Below are positions 23,845 through 32,428 of a DNA stretch of 64,000 nucleotides, one piece after another. This DNA is from UBA2256 sp964531105. GTDB taxonomy: Bacteria; Spirochaetota; Spirochaetia; Treponematales; Rectinemataceae. Location of the stretch: contig CAZHFN010000008.1 in assembly GCA_964531105.1 (NCBI GenBank), positions 1-64,000 on the forward strand, given 5' to 3'. How positions within the stretch are numbered: the stretch's first letter is position 1; each line of letters starts with the position of its first letter. The translations under genes were made by a program, and so were the position numbers. The notes beneath the pieces were generated by a model that was given only the letters and a program-made list of their open reading frames with translations, was not told the origin of the DNA and made no database searches.

Positions 23845-25347
23845 ATGTCTTCGCAGCATTTCCCCCAAACTCTCAAGGGCTTGAGCGCGTATTTTATCGG
23901 TGCCAAGGGCACAGGCATGGCGGCCTTGGCAGAGATTTTCGCATCCCGGGGCGCCCGAATCTCCGGAAGCGATGTTCCTGACAGTTTTTATACCGATGCA
24001 GTACTGGCAGCCCTGGGTCTGGTTCCCCACCAGTCCTTCGATGCAATCCATATCGGGGATGATATAGATATTGTCCTCTATTCCGATGCGTATAACGCAG
24101 AGAACAATCCCGAAATGGCTTCTGCCGCAGCCAAGGGCTTGCCCATGTTCAGCTTTGCCCAGGCCTTGGGCGCCCTGTCAGAACTAGGCGATTCTTCGGG
24201 AATATCCGGCGTTCATGGAAAGACTACCACGACGGCCATGACAGGAAGTATCCTAGCCGCTCTGGGCTGCCCTGCCACGGTACTGGCCGGATCGGCTGTG
24301 GCCTCCTTCGGAGGAAGCTGCACCCTTAGGGCTGGGGATAGATATTTTATCGCCGAAACCGATGAATATCGTCGCCATTTTATGCATTTTTCACCCCGCC
24401 GTCTGATCCTGACCAGCATCGAGAGCGATCATCAGGATTATTACCCCACCTACGAATCGATATTCACCGCCTATTGCGAATACTTGGATAAGTTGCCCCC
24501 TGAGGGGCTCCTGGTGTACTGCGCCGACGATCCAGGGGCCGCCGCAGCCGCGCAGCGGCTGCGGCAACTGCGCCAAGACCTGCGATTTGCCCCTTACGGG
24601 ACTAAGGCGGAGGGGCAGTGGAAAATTAAGGACATACAGCAGGAGGAAGGCAGGAGCATATTCTATATTGGGGATCGCAGCGAGGCTTTCGAGCTCCGGG
24701 TTCCCGGAGCCCATCTGGTCCTGGATGCCGTGGCGGCTTTGGCCCTGGCCGAAGATATAATCAGGGACTGGAAGGGAAGGGCATTAGATGTAAAGGATTG
24801 GGAAAAGGCCAGGGAAGCCCTGCGAAATTTTTCCGGCTCCCGTCGTCGGTCCGAAATTATCGGCCAGGCAGGGGGTGTGTTGTTCATGGATGATTATGCC
24901 CATCACCCCAGCGCCCTGGCTGCCACAATTGAGGGCATAAAAGCCTTCTGGCCTTCCCGCAGGCTGGTGGTGGACTTTATGTCCCATACCTACTCGCGTA
25001 CCGCGGCCCTTTTAGACGAATTCGCAGCCAGCTTGGACAGGGCTGACTGCTTAATTCTCCACGGCATCTATGCTTCAGCCAGGGAAAAACCTGTGGAAGG
25101 CCTTTCGGGATTGAGCATTCTGGAAAAGGTCAGGGCCAGAAGGCCTGACCTGGAGCCGCTTGCACAGCAATCTTCTGCCGAGCCTGCTGCAGATAGATTC
25201 ATCCATTATTCGGAAAAACCTCTGGAAGCTGTAGATGACCTTGTAAGGGCCCTCCAGCCTGGGGATCTCTTTATAACCATGGGAGCAGGGGACAATTGGA
25301 AATTAGGCAGGGCAGTCCTCGATCACCTCAAGAAGAAGGAAGCATAA
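23845..25347 (+). CDS. murC: UDP-N-acetylmuramate--L-alanine ligase
   Basis: A 500-residue Mur ligase that adds L-Ala to UDP-MurNAc, the first amino-acid step of peptidoglycan precursor synthesis in the cytoplasm. The N-terminal UDP-binding domain has GAKGTGMAALAEIFASRGARISGSD. The ATP site is GVHGKTTTTAMTG, followed by AETDEYRRHFMHF and the metal/ATP-binding block FMDDYAHHPSAL. The C-terminal part has RRLVVDFMSHTYSRTA and GDLFITMGAGDNWKLG. The close relative Mpl (murein peptide ligase) is less likely, given the MurC-type opening. It directly abuts yicC. Confidence 0.93.
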   Translation: MSSQHFPQTLKGLSAYFIGAKGTGMAALAEIFASRGARISGSDVPDSFYTDAVLAALGLVPHQSFDAIHIGDDIDIVLYSDAYNAENNPEMASAAAKGLPMFSFAQALGALSELGDSSGISGVHGKTTTTAMTGSILAALGCPATVLAGSAVASFGGSCTLRAGDRYFIAETDEYRRHFMHFSPRRLILTSIESDHQDYYPTYESIFTAYCEYLDKLPPEGLLVYCADDPGAAAAAQRLRQLRQDLRFAPYGTKAEGQWKIKDIQQEEGRSIFYIGDRSEAFELRVPGAHLVLDAVAALALAEDIIRDWKGRALDVKDWEKAREALRNFSGSRRRSEIIGQAGGVLFMDDYAHHPSALAATIEGIKAFWPSRRLVVDFMSHTYSRTAALLDEFAASLDRADCLILHGIYASAREKPVEGLSGLSILEKVRARRPDLEPLAQQSSAEPAADRFIHYSEKPLEAVDDLVRALQPGDLFITMGAGDNWKLGRAVLDHLKKKEA

Positions 25348-26214
25348 ATGTTCATGAGCATGACCGGTTTCGCCCAGGATGTTTTCGATCAGAGTGATCT
25401 GGCGGGCAGCATTCAGATAAAATCATACAACAACAGGTATTTGGATATATCCCTATCCCTGCCTTCCCAGTTCTCCAGCTTCGAGCCTCGCATCCAAGCC
25501 CTTCTGGCCGAGAGGATCCATAGGGGAAAGGTGGAGTATAGCTTGAGGATTCGACGCATGGAAAAGCCTGCATCCATCCGGATAGATCCTGTGGCGGCCA
25601 GAACTGTCCACGAGGCACTCTCTCAGATAGCCACCGATTTGGGTCTCGCGGATCGTCCATCATTGGGTATGGTGTCTTCATTTGAGGGTGTCCTGAGTTT
25701 CGAAAAGGAGTTGGATGCAGAAAACTACTGGCCTCTTGTAGAAGCCAAAAGCCTGGCGGCTCTGAGTTGTTTCGAGGAATCGAGAAAGAAGGAAGGTGCA
25801 GCTACAGAAGTCAACATTATAGGCGAGCTCGAGCGCTTTAAGAATGGGCTTTCGGTGGTTCGTGAGCATGTGGCGCTCATAGAGTCCAATATTCTAGGAC
25901 AGTTGAAGTCCCGGTTCGATGAAGTTCTTCCCAAGGGTTATGATGAAGGGAGAATGCTGCAGGAAGTGGCGGTCCAGATGGTCAGGTTTAGCATCAATGA
26001 GGAGGTATCCCGCCTGGATGCCCATATAAAAGCCTTTGTTGAGTTCTGCGGCGAGGAATCCCCGGCCAAGCGCCTGGATTTCCTGTGTCAGGAAATGAAC
26101 AGGGAAACCAACACCATAGGTTCTAAAAACATGCTCATCCCAGTAGCCCATGCAGTTGTAGAGATGAAGGATTCCCTGGAGAATATAAGGGAACAGCTGA
26201 GGAACATAGAATGA
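25348..26214 (+). CDS. yicC: YicC family endoribonuclease
   Basis: A 288-residue protein of the YicC family, shown in other bacteria to be an RNA endonuclease. The N-terminus MSMTGFAQ is the family signature (usually SMTGFG). The C-terminal block DAHIKAFVEFCGEESPAKRLDFLCQEMNRETNTIGSKN, split here around the EE..GRRLDF-like core, is the conserved DUF1732 end. The ATG follows the murC stop directly with no spacer; ATG 25354 is an equally good start for homology. Its stop overlaps the next start (ATGA). In many bacteria yicC precedes gmk; here the neighbour is a different nucleotide-kinase-like gene. Confidence 0.9.
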   Translation: MFMSMTGFAQDVFDQSDLAGSIQIKSYNNRYLDISLSLPSQFSSFEPRIQALLAERIHRGKVEYSLRIRRMEKPASIRIDPVAARTVHEALSQIATDLGLADRPSLGMVSSFEGVLSFEKELDAENYWPLVEAKSLAALSCFEESRKKEGAATEVNIIGELERFKNGLSVVREHVALIESNILGQLKSRFDEVLPKGYDEGRMLQEVAVQMVRFSINEEVSRLDAHIKAFVEFCGEESPAKRLDFLCQEMNRETNTIGSKNMLIPVAHAVVEMKDSLENIREQLRNIE

Positions 26215-26753
26215 ATAATCCCGTTTCATCAATCATCGCCATCTCGGGAAAATCGGGCTGCGGCAATACCACGGTATCCCGCATGGTTGCCGAAATGCTG
26301 GGCAGGCAATTCATAAACTACACCTTCAGGAAAATGGCCCAGGAGGAGGGGATGAGCCTTGCGCAGCTTCTTGCCCTGGCCAAGGATGATCCTTCCTGGG
26401 ACCGGCTTCTAGATTCGCGACAGGTGGACTTGGCCCACAAGGAAGATTGCGTGATAGGCTCGCGCTTGGCGATGTGGCTCTTGAGCGATGCCGACCTGCG
26501 TGTGTATCTGCGAGCCAGCCAAGGAGTAAGGGTTGAAAGGATATTTTCCAGGGAAGGGGGCGACAGGGAACAGATCGCCCGCTTTACCGAAGCCAGAGAC
26601 AAGGACGATCAGCGGAGATACAGGGAAATCTATGGAATCGATACAGAGGATCTTTCCAGCGCTCATCTGGTCATCGATACCGAACAGTGGGATGCGGCGG
26701 CGACAGCGGCGATTATTGTCAAGGCATTTTCTGCTAGGCTGGGCAGTAAATAA
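26211..26753 (+). CDS. Cytidylate kinase-like P-loop protein (archaeal CMK type, Walker A Lys replaced)
   Basis: A 180-residue protein resembling the short archaeal-type CMP kinases: ISGKSGCGNTTVSRMVAE, then FRKMAQEEGMSL, then VIGSRLAMWLL, RVERIFSREGG and RRYREIYGIDTEDLSSAHLVIDT. The P-loop reads G13-KSGC-G18-N19-T20, so the lysine expected at position 19 is asparagine. A classical cmk with a normal P-loop is encoded 12 kb away (38458), so this protein is not needed as the housekeeping enzyme. It takes the place where gmk often follows yicC and overlaps yicC by four bases (ATGA). Function as a kinase is uncertain. Confidence 0.72.
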   Translation: MNNPVSSIIAISGKSGCGNTTVSRMVAEMLGRQFINYTFRKMAQEEGMSLAQLLALAKDDPSWDRLLDSRQVDLAHKEDCVIGSRLAMWLLSDADLRVYLRASQGVRVERIFSREGGDREQIARFTEARDKDDQRRYREIYGIDTEDLSSAHLVIDTEQWDAAATAAIIVKAFSARLGSK

Positions 26754-26763
26754 TTGCTGAAAT

Positions 26764-26834
26764 CCAGCATCAGGGCAGTATAGGGCAACGGGTCAGTATA
26801 GGTTGGCAGAACAGTTTAGAGTGGCGGGGCAGTA
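26764..26834 (+). repeat. Short degenerate repeats in the galM leader
   Basis: The 81 bases before galM hold several similar words: GGCAGTATAGGG (about 26774), GTCAGTATAGGT (about 26792), GGCAGAACAGT (about 26805) and GGGCAGTAATG (ending at the galM start). Spacing is roughly 12-20 bases. They may be decayed tandem repeats or an operator array; no convincing promoter is visible. Confidence 0.4.
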
Positions 26835-27869
26835 ATGGAAAAAAAGCGCTTTGGCACGCTCTCCTCCGGAGAGGAAGTATCACTGTACATCCTGGATTCC
26901 GGGGATTTTCGTGCAGCCTGGACTGATTATGGAGCCACATGGCTCAGTTTAATAATGCCTGACAGGTACGGGGTGAAAGATGATATTATCCTGGGCTTTT
27001 CCAACCTGGATTCCTATCTCCAGCCCCACCCCTACTTTGGCTCAACCATAGGCCGTTACGCCAACAGAATCGCAAACTCAGGATTTTTCCTGGGTAGCCG
27101 CGAATTCAAACTTTTTGCCAACGATGGACCCCAGCATCTCCATGGAGGAAGACGGGGATTTGGCCGGAGACTCTGGAAAGGCGAGATGGCCACAGTCGAG
27201 GGGAATCCAGCACTCAAGCTGGAATTGACAAGCCCCGACGGCGAGGAGGGCTACCCCGGCAAGGTGTACATTGTTTTCATGATTGTCCTAGACGCCGAAG
27301 GCAGGCTCACGCTGAGCTATGAGGCTGCCGCAGACAGTCCGACCCCCTTGAACCTCTGCAATCACGCGTATTTCAACCTTAAAGGCGAGGGCAGGGGCAC
27401 CATGCTGGAACATCAGCTTGAACTGCGCTGCTCAAGCTATCTTCCGGTGGATTCCAGGCTTATCCCCTTGGAGGGAACTCCCCGTCCGGTGGAGGGATCC
27501 CCCTTCGATTTCAGGATTTCCAAAACCCTCGGGCGAGATATCGCAAGCACCGGAGGGGGCTATGACCATTGCCTTGTCATAGACAAGGCATGCTCGGGCG
27601 GGGGCGGTCCTTTCGCCGTACTGAAGGAGCCTGAAAGCGGCAGATGCCTTAGAATGTGGACGAGCATGCCGGGTGTTCAGCTGTATTCCGGCAATATGCT
27701 GAATGGGGTAAAAGGAAAAAACGACTCAGTCTATGGTCCTAGGGATGGGCTTTGCCTTGAAACCCAATACTTTCCTGATTCCCCCAACAGAGCTGACTAT
27801 CCATCCTGCCTGGCCGAGCCTGGCAGGATCTGGCGGCATTATACCAGGTATCAATTCTTCCTGGACTAG
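26835..27869 (+). CDS. galM: Aldose 1-epimerase (galactose mutarotase)
   Basis: A 344-residue enzyme interconverting alpha and beta anomers of galactose or glucose. Family blocks: GATWLSLIMPDRYG, STIGRYANRIANSGFFL (with the substrate-binding Arg), QHLHGGRRGFGRRLWKG (first catalytic His), LCNHAYFNLKG (second His), GGGYDHCLVI, and GLCLETQYFPDSPN, which contains the catalytic Glu. No signal peptide, so cytoplasmic. It is not adjacent to galactokinase, which is 33 kb away, but the two could serve the same Leloir pathway. Confidence 0.93.
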   Translation: MEKKRFGTLSSGEEVSLYILDSGDFRAAWTDYGATWLSLIMPDRYGVKDDIILGFSNLDSYLQPHPYFGSTIGRYANRIANSGFFLGSREFKLFANDGPQHLHGGRRGFGRRLWKGEMATVEGNPALKLELTSPDGEEGYPGKVYIVFMIVLDAEGRLTLSYEAAADSPTPLNLCNHAYFNLKGEGRGTMLEHQLELRCSSYLPVDSRLIPLEGTPRPVEGSPFDFRISKTLGRDIASTGGGYDHCLVIDKACSGGGGPFAVLKEPESGRCLRMWTSMPGVQLYSGNMLNGVKGKNDSVYGPRDGLCLETQYFPDSPNRADYPSCLAEPGRIWRHYTRYQFFLD

Positions 27870-27952
27870 ACGCTGCAGCCTCATCTAAGCCGGGGGGACA
27901 GGAAGCCGATTTTATAGTACACTTAAGCACTACACTACGTGAGGAGAAGGCC

Positions 27953-29087
27953 ATGCTAGAAGAACTATCCAAGCCCATTGATGAGCTCAGGGGAGAAATA
28001 ATAGATATCTGGGGGCGTCTTTGACTCCGATGCCCTTGAAGCTTCAATAAAGGAAAAGGAAAGCCTTTCTTCGGATCCCGATTTCTGGAATGATTCGGCC
28101 AAGGCTGGCAGAATATTCGCTTCCATAAAACAGGCCAAGGAAAGGCTGGATACCTGGAAATCACTGGTCAAGGATATTGATAGTCTAAGAGAGTTCTGTG
28201 AAATAGCCCTGGAGGAAGAACAGGGGGACATGGAGGCCGACATAGCCACAAGCCTCCAGAGCATCAGGGAGCGCTTCGACAAGGCAGTGGTGCTTGAACT
28301 GCTCTCTGGCGAGGCCGATTCATCCGACGCCTTCGTATCCATTCACGCTGGGTCCGGAGGAACCGAAGCCTGCGACTGGGCGAGCATGCTCTTGCGCATG
28401 TACACCCGCTGGGCTGAGCGCAGAGGCTTCAGCGCCGAAGTGATAGATCTCCTCGAAGCCGAGGGAGGGGTGAAGTCAGCTACCATTCAGATCCACGGTT
28501 CCTATGCCTATGGGTATCTGAGAGGTGAAAGCGGCGTTCACAGGCTCGTCCGAATTTCTCCCTTCGACGCCAATGCCAGGAGGCATACTTCTTTTGCCTC
28601 TCTTTACGTTCTGCCTGTTCTGGACGATTCCATCACGGTGGATATCCGCCCTGAGGATATCCGCATAGATACCTACCGCTCCGGAGGAGCCGGCGGCCAG
28701 AAGGTCAATAAAACGGACTCGGCGGTGCGAATAACCCACCTGGAAACCGGAATTGTCGTCACCTGCCAGAATGAGCGCAGCCAGTATAAAAACAAGGATG
28801 TGGCGATGAGCGTGCTCAAATCCAGGCTGTATGAGTACTACAGGCAGGAGAAAGAAAAGGAAAACGAAAGGTTCCAGAGCGATAAAAAGGAAATAGCCTG
28901 GGGTTCCCAAATCCGTTCCTACGTATTCCAGCCTTACACACTCGTAAAGGATCACAGGACAAAGTTTTCGGTGGGCAATGTATATGGGGTGATGGATGGG
29001 GACATAGATCCCTTTATAGAGAACTTTTTAAGATGGCGCTGGAAGGGCGGCGTCACGGCGACAGATGCGGATGATGAGGATTTATAG
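27953..29087 (+). CDS. prfB: Peptide chain release factor 2, with programmed +1 frameshift
   Basis: RF2 releases finished peptides at UGA and UAA. The gene starts at ATG 27953 (GAGGAGA upstream), runs 23 codons to CTT 28019-28021, meets an in-frame TGA (28022-28024) and resumes one base later at GAC 28023. The product is join(27953..28021, 28023..29087), 377 residues. The codon-recognition tripeptide SPF is at residues 202-204 and the peptidyl-hydrolysis motif GGQ at 247-249, in SGGAGGQKVNKTDSAVRITH. The shift site is the textbook RF2 autoregulatory device: low RF2 makes the ribosome pause at UGA and shift, restoring RF2. The next gene starts inside or just after its 3' end. Confidence 0.96.
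28011..28025 (+). promoter_or_regulatory. RF2 programmed +1 frameshift site
   Basis: GGGGG (28011-28015), then CGT, then CTT TGA C. The G run can pair with the 16S anti-Shine-Dalgarno three bases before the slippery CTT, with the same spacing as the Escherichia coli site AGGGGGTATCTTTGAC. The TGA is read by RF2 itself, giving feedback control. Confidence 0.95.
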
Positions 29088-30249
29088 AAAGCTTAAGCGC
29101 CTTCCAGCTTCGCGGTTTCCCACGGAGCCCGGGCTTTCCATGCTCCCAACCTTAAGGCTTGTTCTCCTGGCTTTGGTGTTCTGGGCTTCTAGCTCCCTTC
29201 CTGCCTTTACCCAGGAAACGGTAGCCACCCCCGAAGCCTGGACCCTGGGTATGGGACTTTTTTTCCCCCTTGCCGAAAATGAACTGGAGGACCTCCTGGC
29301 CCGCTTGCCGAGCTTGGAGGAATGTTCAGCCCTGGCTATAGAAAGAGGGGAGGGAGGGCTTTCCTCCGCTATTCCTCTCCTCCTTTCCAGGATTGTGGAA
29401 CCGCTTCCATCCAGAGATATTTTGGAAGACCAGCAGCCGACTGCAGGGAAAAGGCTGCCTGGTTTTAAAAGAAAATCTAAAGATGAGGCTCTTTTTGATA
29501 TCAGGAGCGACAAGGAAGCGATTCAAGCCCTGGATGCCTATGTGCTGGGTTTTTACGCAAATACCGGCCAAGGCCTGGACTGTATTCTTTTGTACTTCGA
29601 AAAAGGCCAGCTTCTTGCGGTGAATTCTGCGGCAGCGACGCTGGACAGCATGGAATTGGAAAAGATTCCCCAGCTGTTTCTATCCAGGATTCTTTCCTGG
29701 GTCAGGGGAAAGCCCTTAAGCGTATATGACATTGAAGTCACTGCCCCGCCCGCCCTCTTGCTTACTCCAGTCAACCTTGCGTCAGGCCTCTGGGAAATCG
29801 AGGGTTCCAGGATCTTTGCCCTGGGGTCGGGCGTGGCGGCGCTTACTCTACGCGTTCCGGGATATGAAATAAAGGACCTTGAAATTACCAATAATGAATC
29901 CTATATCTACAAAAAAATTAACCCAAGCCTCGTCAAGCTTTCTCCTTCCACGGCTTCTTTGAATCCGGGTCACTACGCCCAGACCTTGGAATGGAGGGAA
30001 GAGTCAGCCTTTGTCAGAGCAGACAGCAGATTTAGATCGGCTTTGGGCCGCTTTATATTGAGTCTTCCCATCAGTTTTCTTGCAACAGGACAATTTCTTT
30101 CCACTCAGGAAGCGTATTCGCGTTCAGCCAGGCCTGCCTGGGCATTTTATGCATCGGGCGGATTCGCCGGCATATCTCTGGGCTTAAGCCTGGGACTGGC
30201 GGTGGACAGCATACTGGCCCTCGTGGATATGATGAGACTTTCGAGATAA
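29065..30249 (+). CDS. Hypothetical secreted/membrane protein between prfB and ftsY
   Basis: I do not recognise a family. The longest frame (394 residues) starts at ATG 29065, overlapping prfB by 23 bases. A more natural start is ATG 29140 (residue 26), which would place a clean signal peptide, MLPTLRLVLLALVFWASSSLPAF, at the N-terminus. The middle holds a segment like a small beta-domain, with PPALLLTPVNLASGLWEIEG and VAALTLRVPGYEIKDLEI, reminiscent of PEGA-like repeats. Two hydrophobic stretches near the C-terminus (FILSLPISFLATGQF and FAGISLGLSLGLAVDSILAL) could be membrane helices, leaving most of the protein outside the cytoplasm. Its position between RF2 and the SRP receptor gives no clear role. 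Confidence 0.75.
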   Translation: MRMMRIYRKLKRLPASRFPTEPGLSMLPTLRLVLLALVFWASSSLPAFTQETVATPEAWTLGMGLFFPLAENELEDLLARLPSLEECSALAIERGEGGLSSAIPLLLSRIVEPLPSRDILEDQQPTAGKRLPGFKRKSKDEALFDIRSDKEAIQALDAYVLGFYANTGQGLDCILLYFEKGQLLAVNSAAATLDSMELEKIPQLFLSRILSWVRGKPLSVYDIEVTAPPALLLTPVNLASGLWEIEGSRIFALGSGVAALTLRVPGYEIKDLEITNNESYIYKKINPSLVKLSPSTASLNPGHYAQTLEWREESAFVRADSRFRSALGRFILSLPISFLATGQFLSTQEAYSRSARPAWAFYASGGFAGISLGLSLGLAVDSILALVDMMRLSR

Positions 30250-30269
30250 TATAACTACCTGGAGTCATC

Positions 30270-31133
30270 ATGGGTTTTGCAGACAGGATCAAAGCGCTTT
30301 TCAGGAAACAGGTTCTCGATGATGCGGTCTTCGACGATCTGGCCGATCTCTTGGTAGAGGGTGATCTGGGGGCGGCTTTCGCCTTCGAAGTAGTGGATGA
30401 GCTCAAAGCCGCCTGCAAGAAGGACAGGATAGACAACCCCGAAGCCGCCAGGCGTAAACTCAAGGAACTGCTACGCCCTTACGCGCTCAAGAAGGATTTT
30501 CAGCTTGAAAAGGGAGTTCTCAATATCATCCTCCTTCTGGGGGTAAACGGAGTAGGCAAGACTACGTCCTGCGCCAAGTTGGCAGTCTGGGCCAGACAGA
30601 GAGGAGCGGAGAATATCGTGCTGGCTGCGGGGGACACCTTCAGGGCTGCTGCGGTAAATCAACTTAAAATTCATGGAGAAAGGACCAATGTCAGAGTTGT
30701 CGCCCAACATCAGGGCGCCGACTCAGCCGCCGTGCTCTGGGACAGTATCGAAGCCGCAGGCGCCCAGGCTTCAGGTCTCGTGATCGCCGATACTGCAGGA
30801 AGGATGCATACCAGGCAGGATTTGCTCAAAGAACTGGAAAAGATGAACAAGATAGTGACGCAGAGGGCACCCGGGGCCAATTACCGAAAAATCCTCGTGC
30901 TCGATTCCACAACAGGGCAGAACGGAATGCGCCAAGCCGAAACCTTTCATGGGGCTGTGAGCCTCGATGGAGTCATCCTCACCAAGCATGATTCCACTGC
31001 CAAGGGCGGCATGGTGCTGAGCCTGGCCAAGCAGTTTGGCCTTGCTACTCTCTTTGTGGGCACCGGTGAGGGATATGCCGACTTTGCCCCCTTCGATCCC
31101 GATAGTTTCCTCGATGGATTTATAGGTCTTTAG
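30270..31133 (+). CDS. ftsY: Signal recognition particle receptor FtsY
   Basis: A 287-residue SRP-type GTPase that docks ribosome-SRP complexes at the membrane. It has an N domain of four helices (about residues 1-85). The G domain carries the P-loop GVNGVGKTTSCAKLA, the DTFRAAAVNQLK block, ADTAGRMHTRQDLL (G3), TKHDSTAKGG (G4, aspartate kept, where most FtsY have TKLDGTAKGG) and GTGEGYADFAPFD at the end. It lacks the long acidic N-terminal A domain of the Escherichia coli protein, as in many bacteria. It is followed three bases later by the Lol permease gene. Confidence 0.95.
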   Translation: MGFADRIKALFRKQVLDDAVFDDLADLLVEGDLGAAFAFEVVDELKAACKKDRIDNPEAARRKLKELLRPYALKKDFQLEKGVLNIILLLGVNGVGKTTSCAKLAVWARQRGAENIVLAAGDTFRAAAVNQLKIHGERTNVRVVAQHQGADSAAVLWDSIEAAGAQASGLVIADTAGRMHTRQDLLKELEKMNKIVTQRAPGANYRKILVLDSTTGQNGMRQAETFHGAVSLDGVILTKHDSTAKGGMVLSLAKQFGLATLFVGTGEGYADFAPFDPDSFLDGFIGL

Positions 31134-31135
31134 CA

Positions 31136-32428
31136 ATGACTATAGCCTCCCGCCTTTTTGCCGCTGCCCGCTGGGGCTTTTCGGGAAAGCGGCGTATGTC
31201 CCTGCGCAGGGCATCCTTGGCGGCGGCGGGCATCGCGGTGGGGGTGGGCGCCCTCATCATTGTACTGGGGGTCATGGGCGGGCTGCAGAAGGGCTATATC
31301 GATTCCATCCTGGAGATTTCATCCTTTCACCTAAGGGCGAGTTCGGCAAAGCCAATTTCCGACGACACCATGTCCGAGCTTCGTTCCCTGGATGGTATTG
31401 CCTCTGCCCTCCGCTTCAAGGAAACCCAGGTGCTGGCCATTGGACCCTCGGGCACAACCTTGAACTTGGCCTTGCGAGCCTTCGAAGCTGGCAGTGGCGC
31501 CTCGGATCCTGGCCTGGCTAGAGCCCTCGGCCTGCCGGCGGACATTGAGTTTCCTGACGCGGAAGGACTCGTGCTGGGCAAGGAGGCGGCGGAGGTCTTG
31601 GGCGCTGACGAGGGTACGGAAATAAGGCTTTTCGGGATGGTGCAAACTCCTGATGAAGGCATAGTCCCCATAGATGCTAGGTATAAGGTCGCTGGAAATT
31701 TTACCTCGGGCTATTACGAATTCGATTCCTCCATGGCCTTCGCCGGCCTGGGTGAACAAGGTGCATCTAGGGATTTTATGGCGAAGGCAGACTGGAACCT
31801 AGGTATAAAACTGCGAAAGCGATTCGACACCCGGACCATGGAAGCCAGGGTGGCTACGGTTCTGGGCGAAGGCGACTGGGGACTGCTGAGTTGGCGGGAG
31901 TATAACAGGAGCTTTTTCGGAGCGCTCCGGATGGAAAAGACCATCATGATGCTCCTGGTCAGCCTCATTTTTGTTGTCGTGGGCATCAATTTTTTCCATG
32001 CCATGAGGCGGAGCATCGCAGGCAAAATGGCCGATATTGCGGTGCTGAAATCCTTAGGCGCGAGCGAGACTGACATACGCAGCATCTTTGTTCTGGATGG
32101 GCTTTCCATAGGAATTTCGGGAGCCTTTATTGGGACGCTCCTGGGTTTGATTACGGCCTTCAACATCAACGCGATTGTGGAGTTTTTCTCCTCCCTGCTC
32201 AGAACCCTAGCGGCCTGGCTGGGGAGCATCGGACTTGCCCTGCCCGGGAGCGATTACAGGCTTTTTTCGCCAGCCCACTACTATATCGATGCAATCCCTG
32301 TATCCATAGCGGCTGGGGAACTTACATTCATAGTATTCACCGCCGTCGCCTCCACTGCCATTGCGGCATCGGCCGCATCCCGCAGGGTTTCCGAGGCGAG
32401 TCCTTCGGAGGTATTCAGGAATGAATGA
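31136..32428 (+). CDS. LolC/LolE-type lipoprotein-releasing ABC permease
   Basis: A 430-residue permease of the MacB/FtsX-like family with the LolC/E layout. It has one N-terminal membrane helix (GIAVGVGALIIVLGVMGG), a large periplasmic domain, and three C-terminal helices (MMLLVSLIFVVVGINFF, ISGAFIGTLLGLI, LTFIVFTAVASTAIAASAA). MADIAVLKSLGASETDIRSIF is the typical coupling helix region and PSEVFRNE the typical tail. With the next two genes it forms a complex releasing outer-membrane lipoproteins from the inner membrane, consistent with a diderm spirochaete rich in lipoproteins. Its end overlaps the ATPase start by eight bases. Confidence 0.9.
   Translation: MTIASRLFAAARWGFSGKRRMSLRRASLAAAGIAVGVGALIIVLGVMGGLQKGYIDSILEISSFHLRASSAKPISDDTMSELRSLDGIASALRFKETQVLAIGPSGTTLNLALRAFEAGSGASDPGLARALGLPADIEFPDAEGLVLGKEAAEVLGADEGTEIRLFGMVQTPDEGIVPIDARYKVAGNFTSGYYEFDSSMAFAGLGEQGASRDFMAKADWNLGIKLRKRFDTRTMEARVATVLGEGDWGLLSWREYNRSFFGALRMEKTIMMLLVSLIFVVVGINFFHAMRRSIAGKMADIAVLKSLGASETDIRSIFVLDGLSIGISGAFIGTLLGLITAFNINAIVEFFSSLLRTLAAWLGSIGLALPGSDYRLFSPAHYYIDAIPVSIAAGELTFIVFTAVASTAIAASAASRRVSEASPSEVFRNE

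Noticed and set aside
27953..28024. prfB as a pseudogene because of an early TGA
   Set aside because: The TGA sits in the known RF2 shift site and the +1 frame continues to a complete protein with SPF and GGQ.
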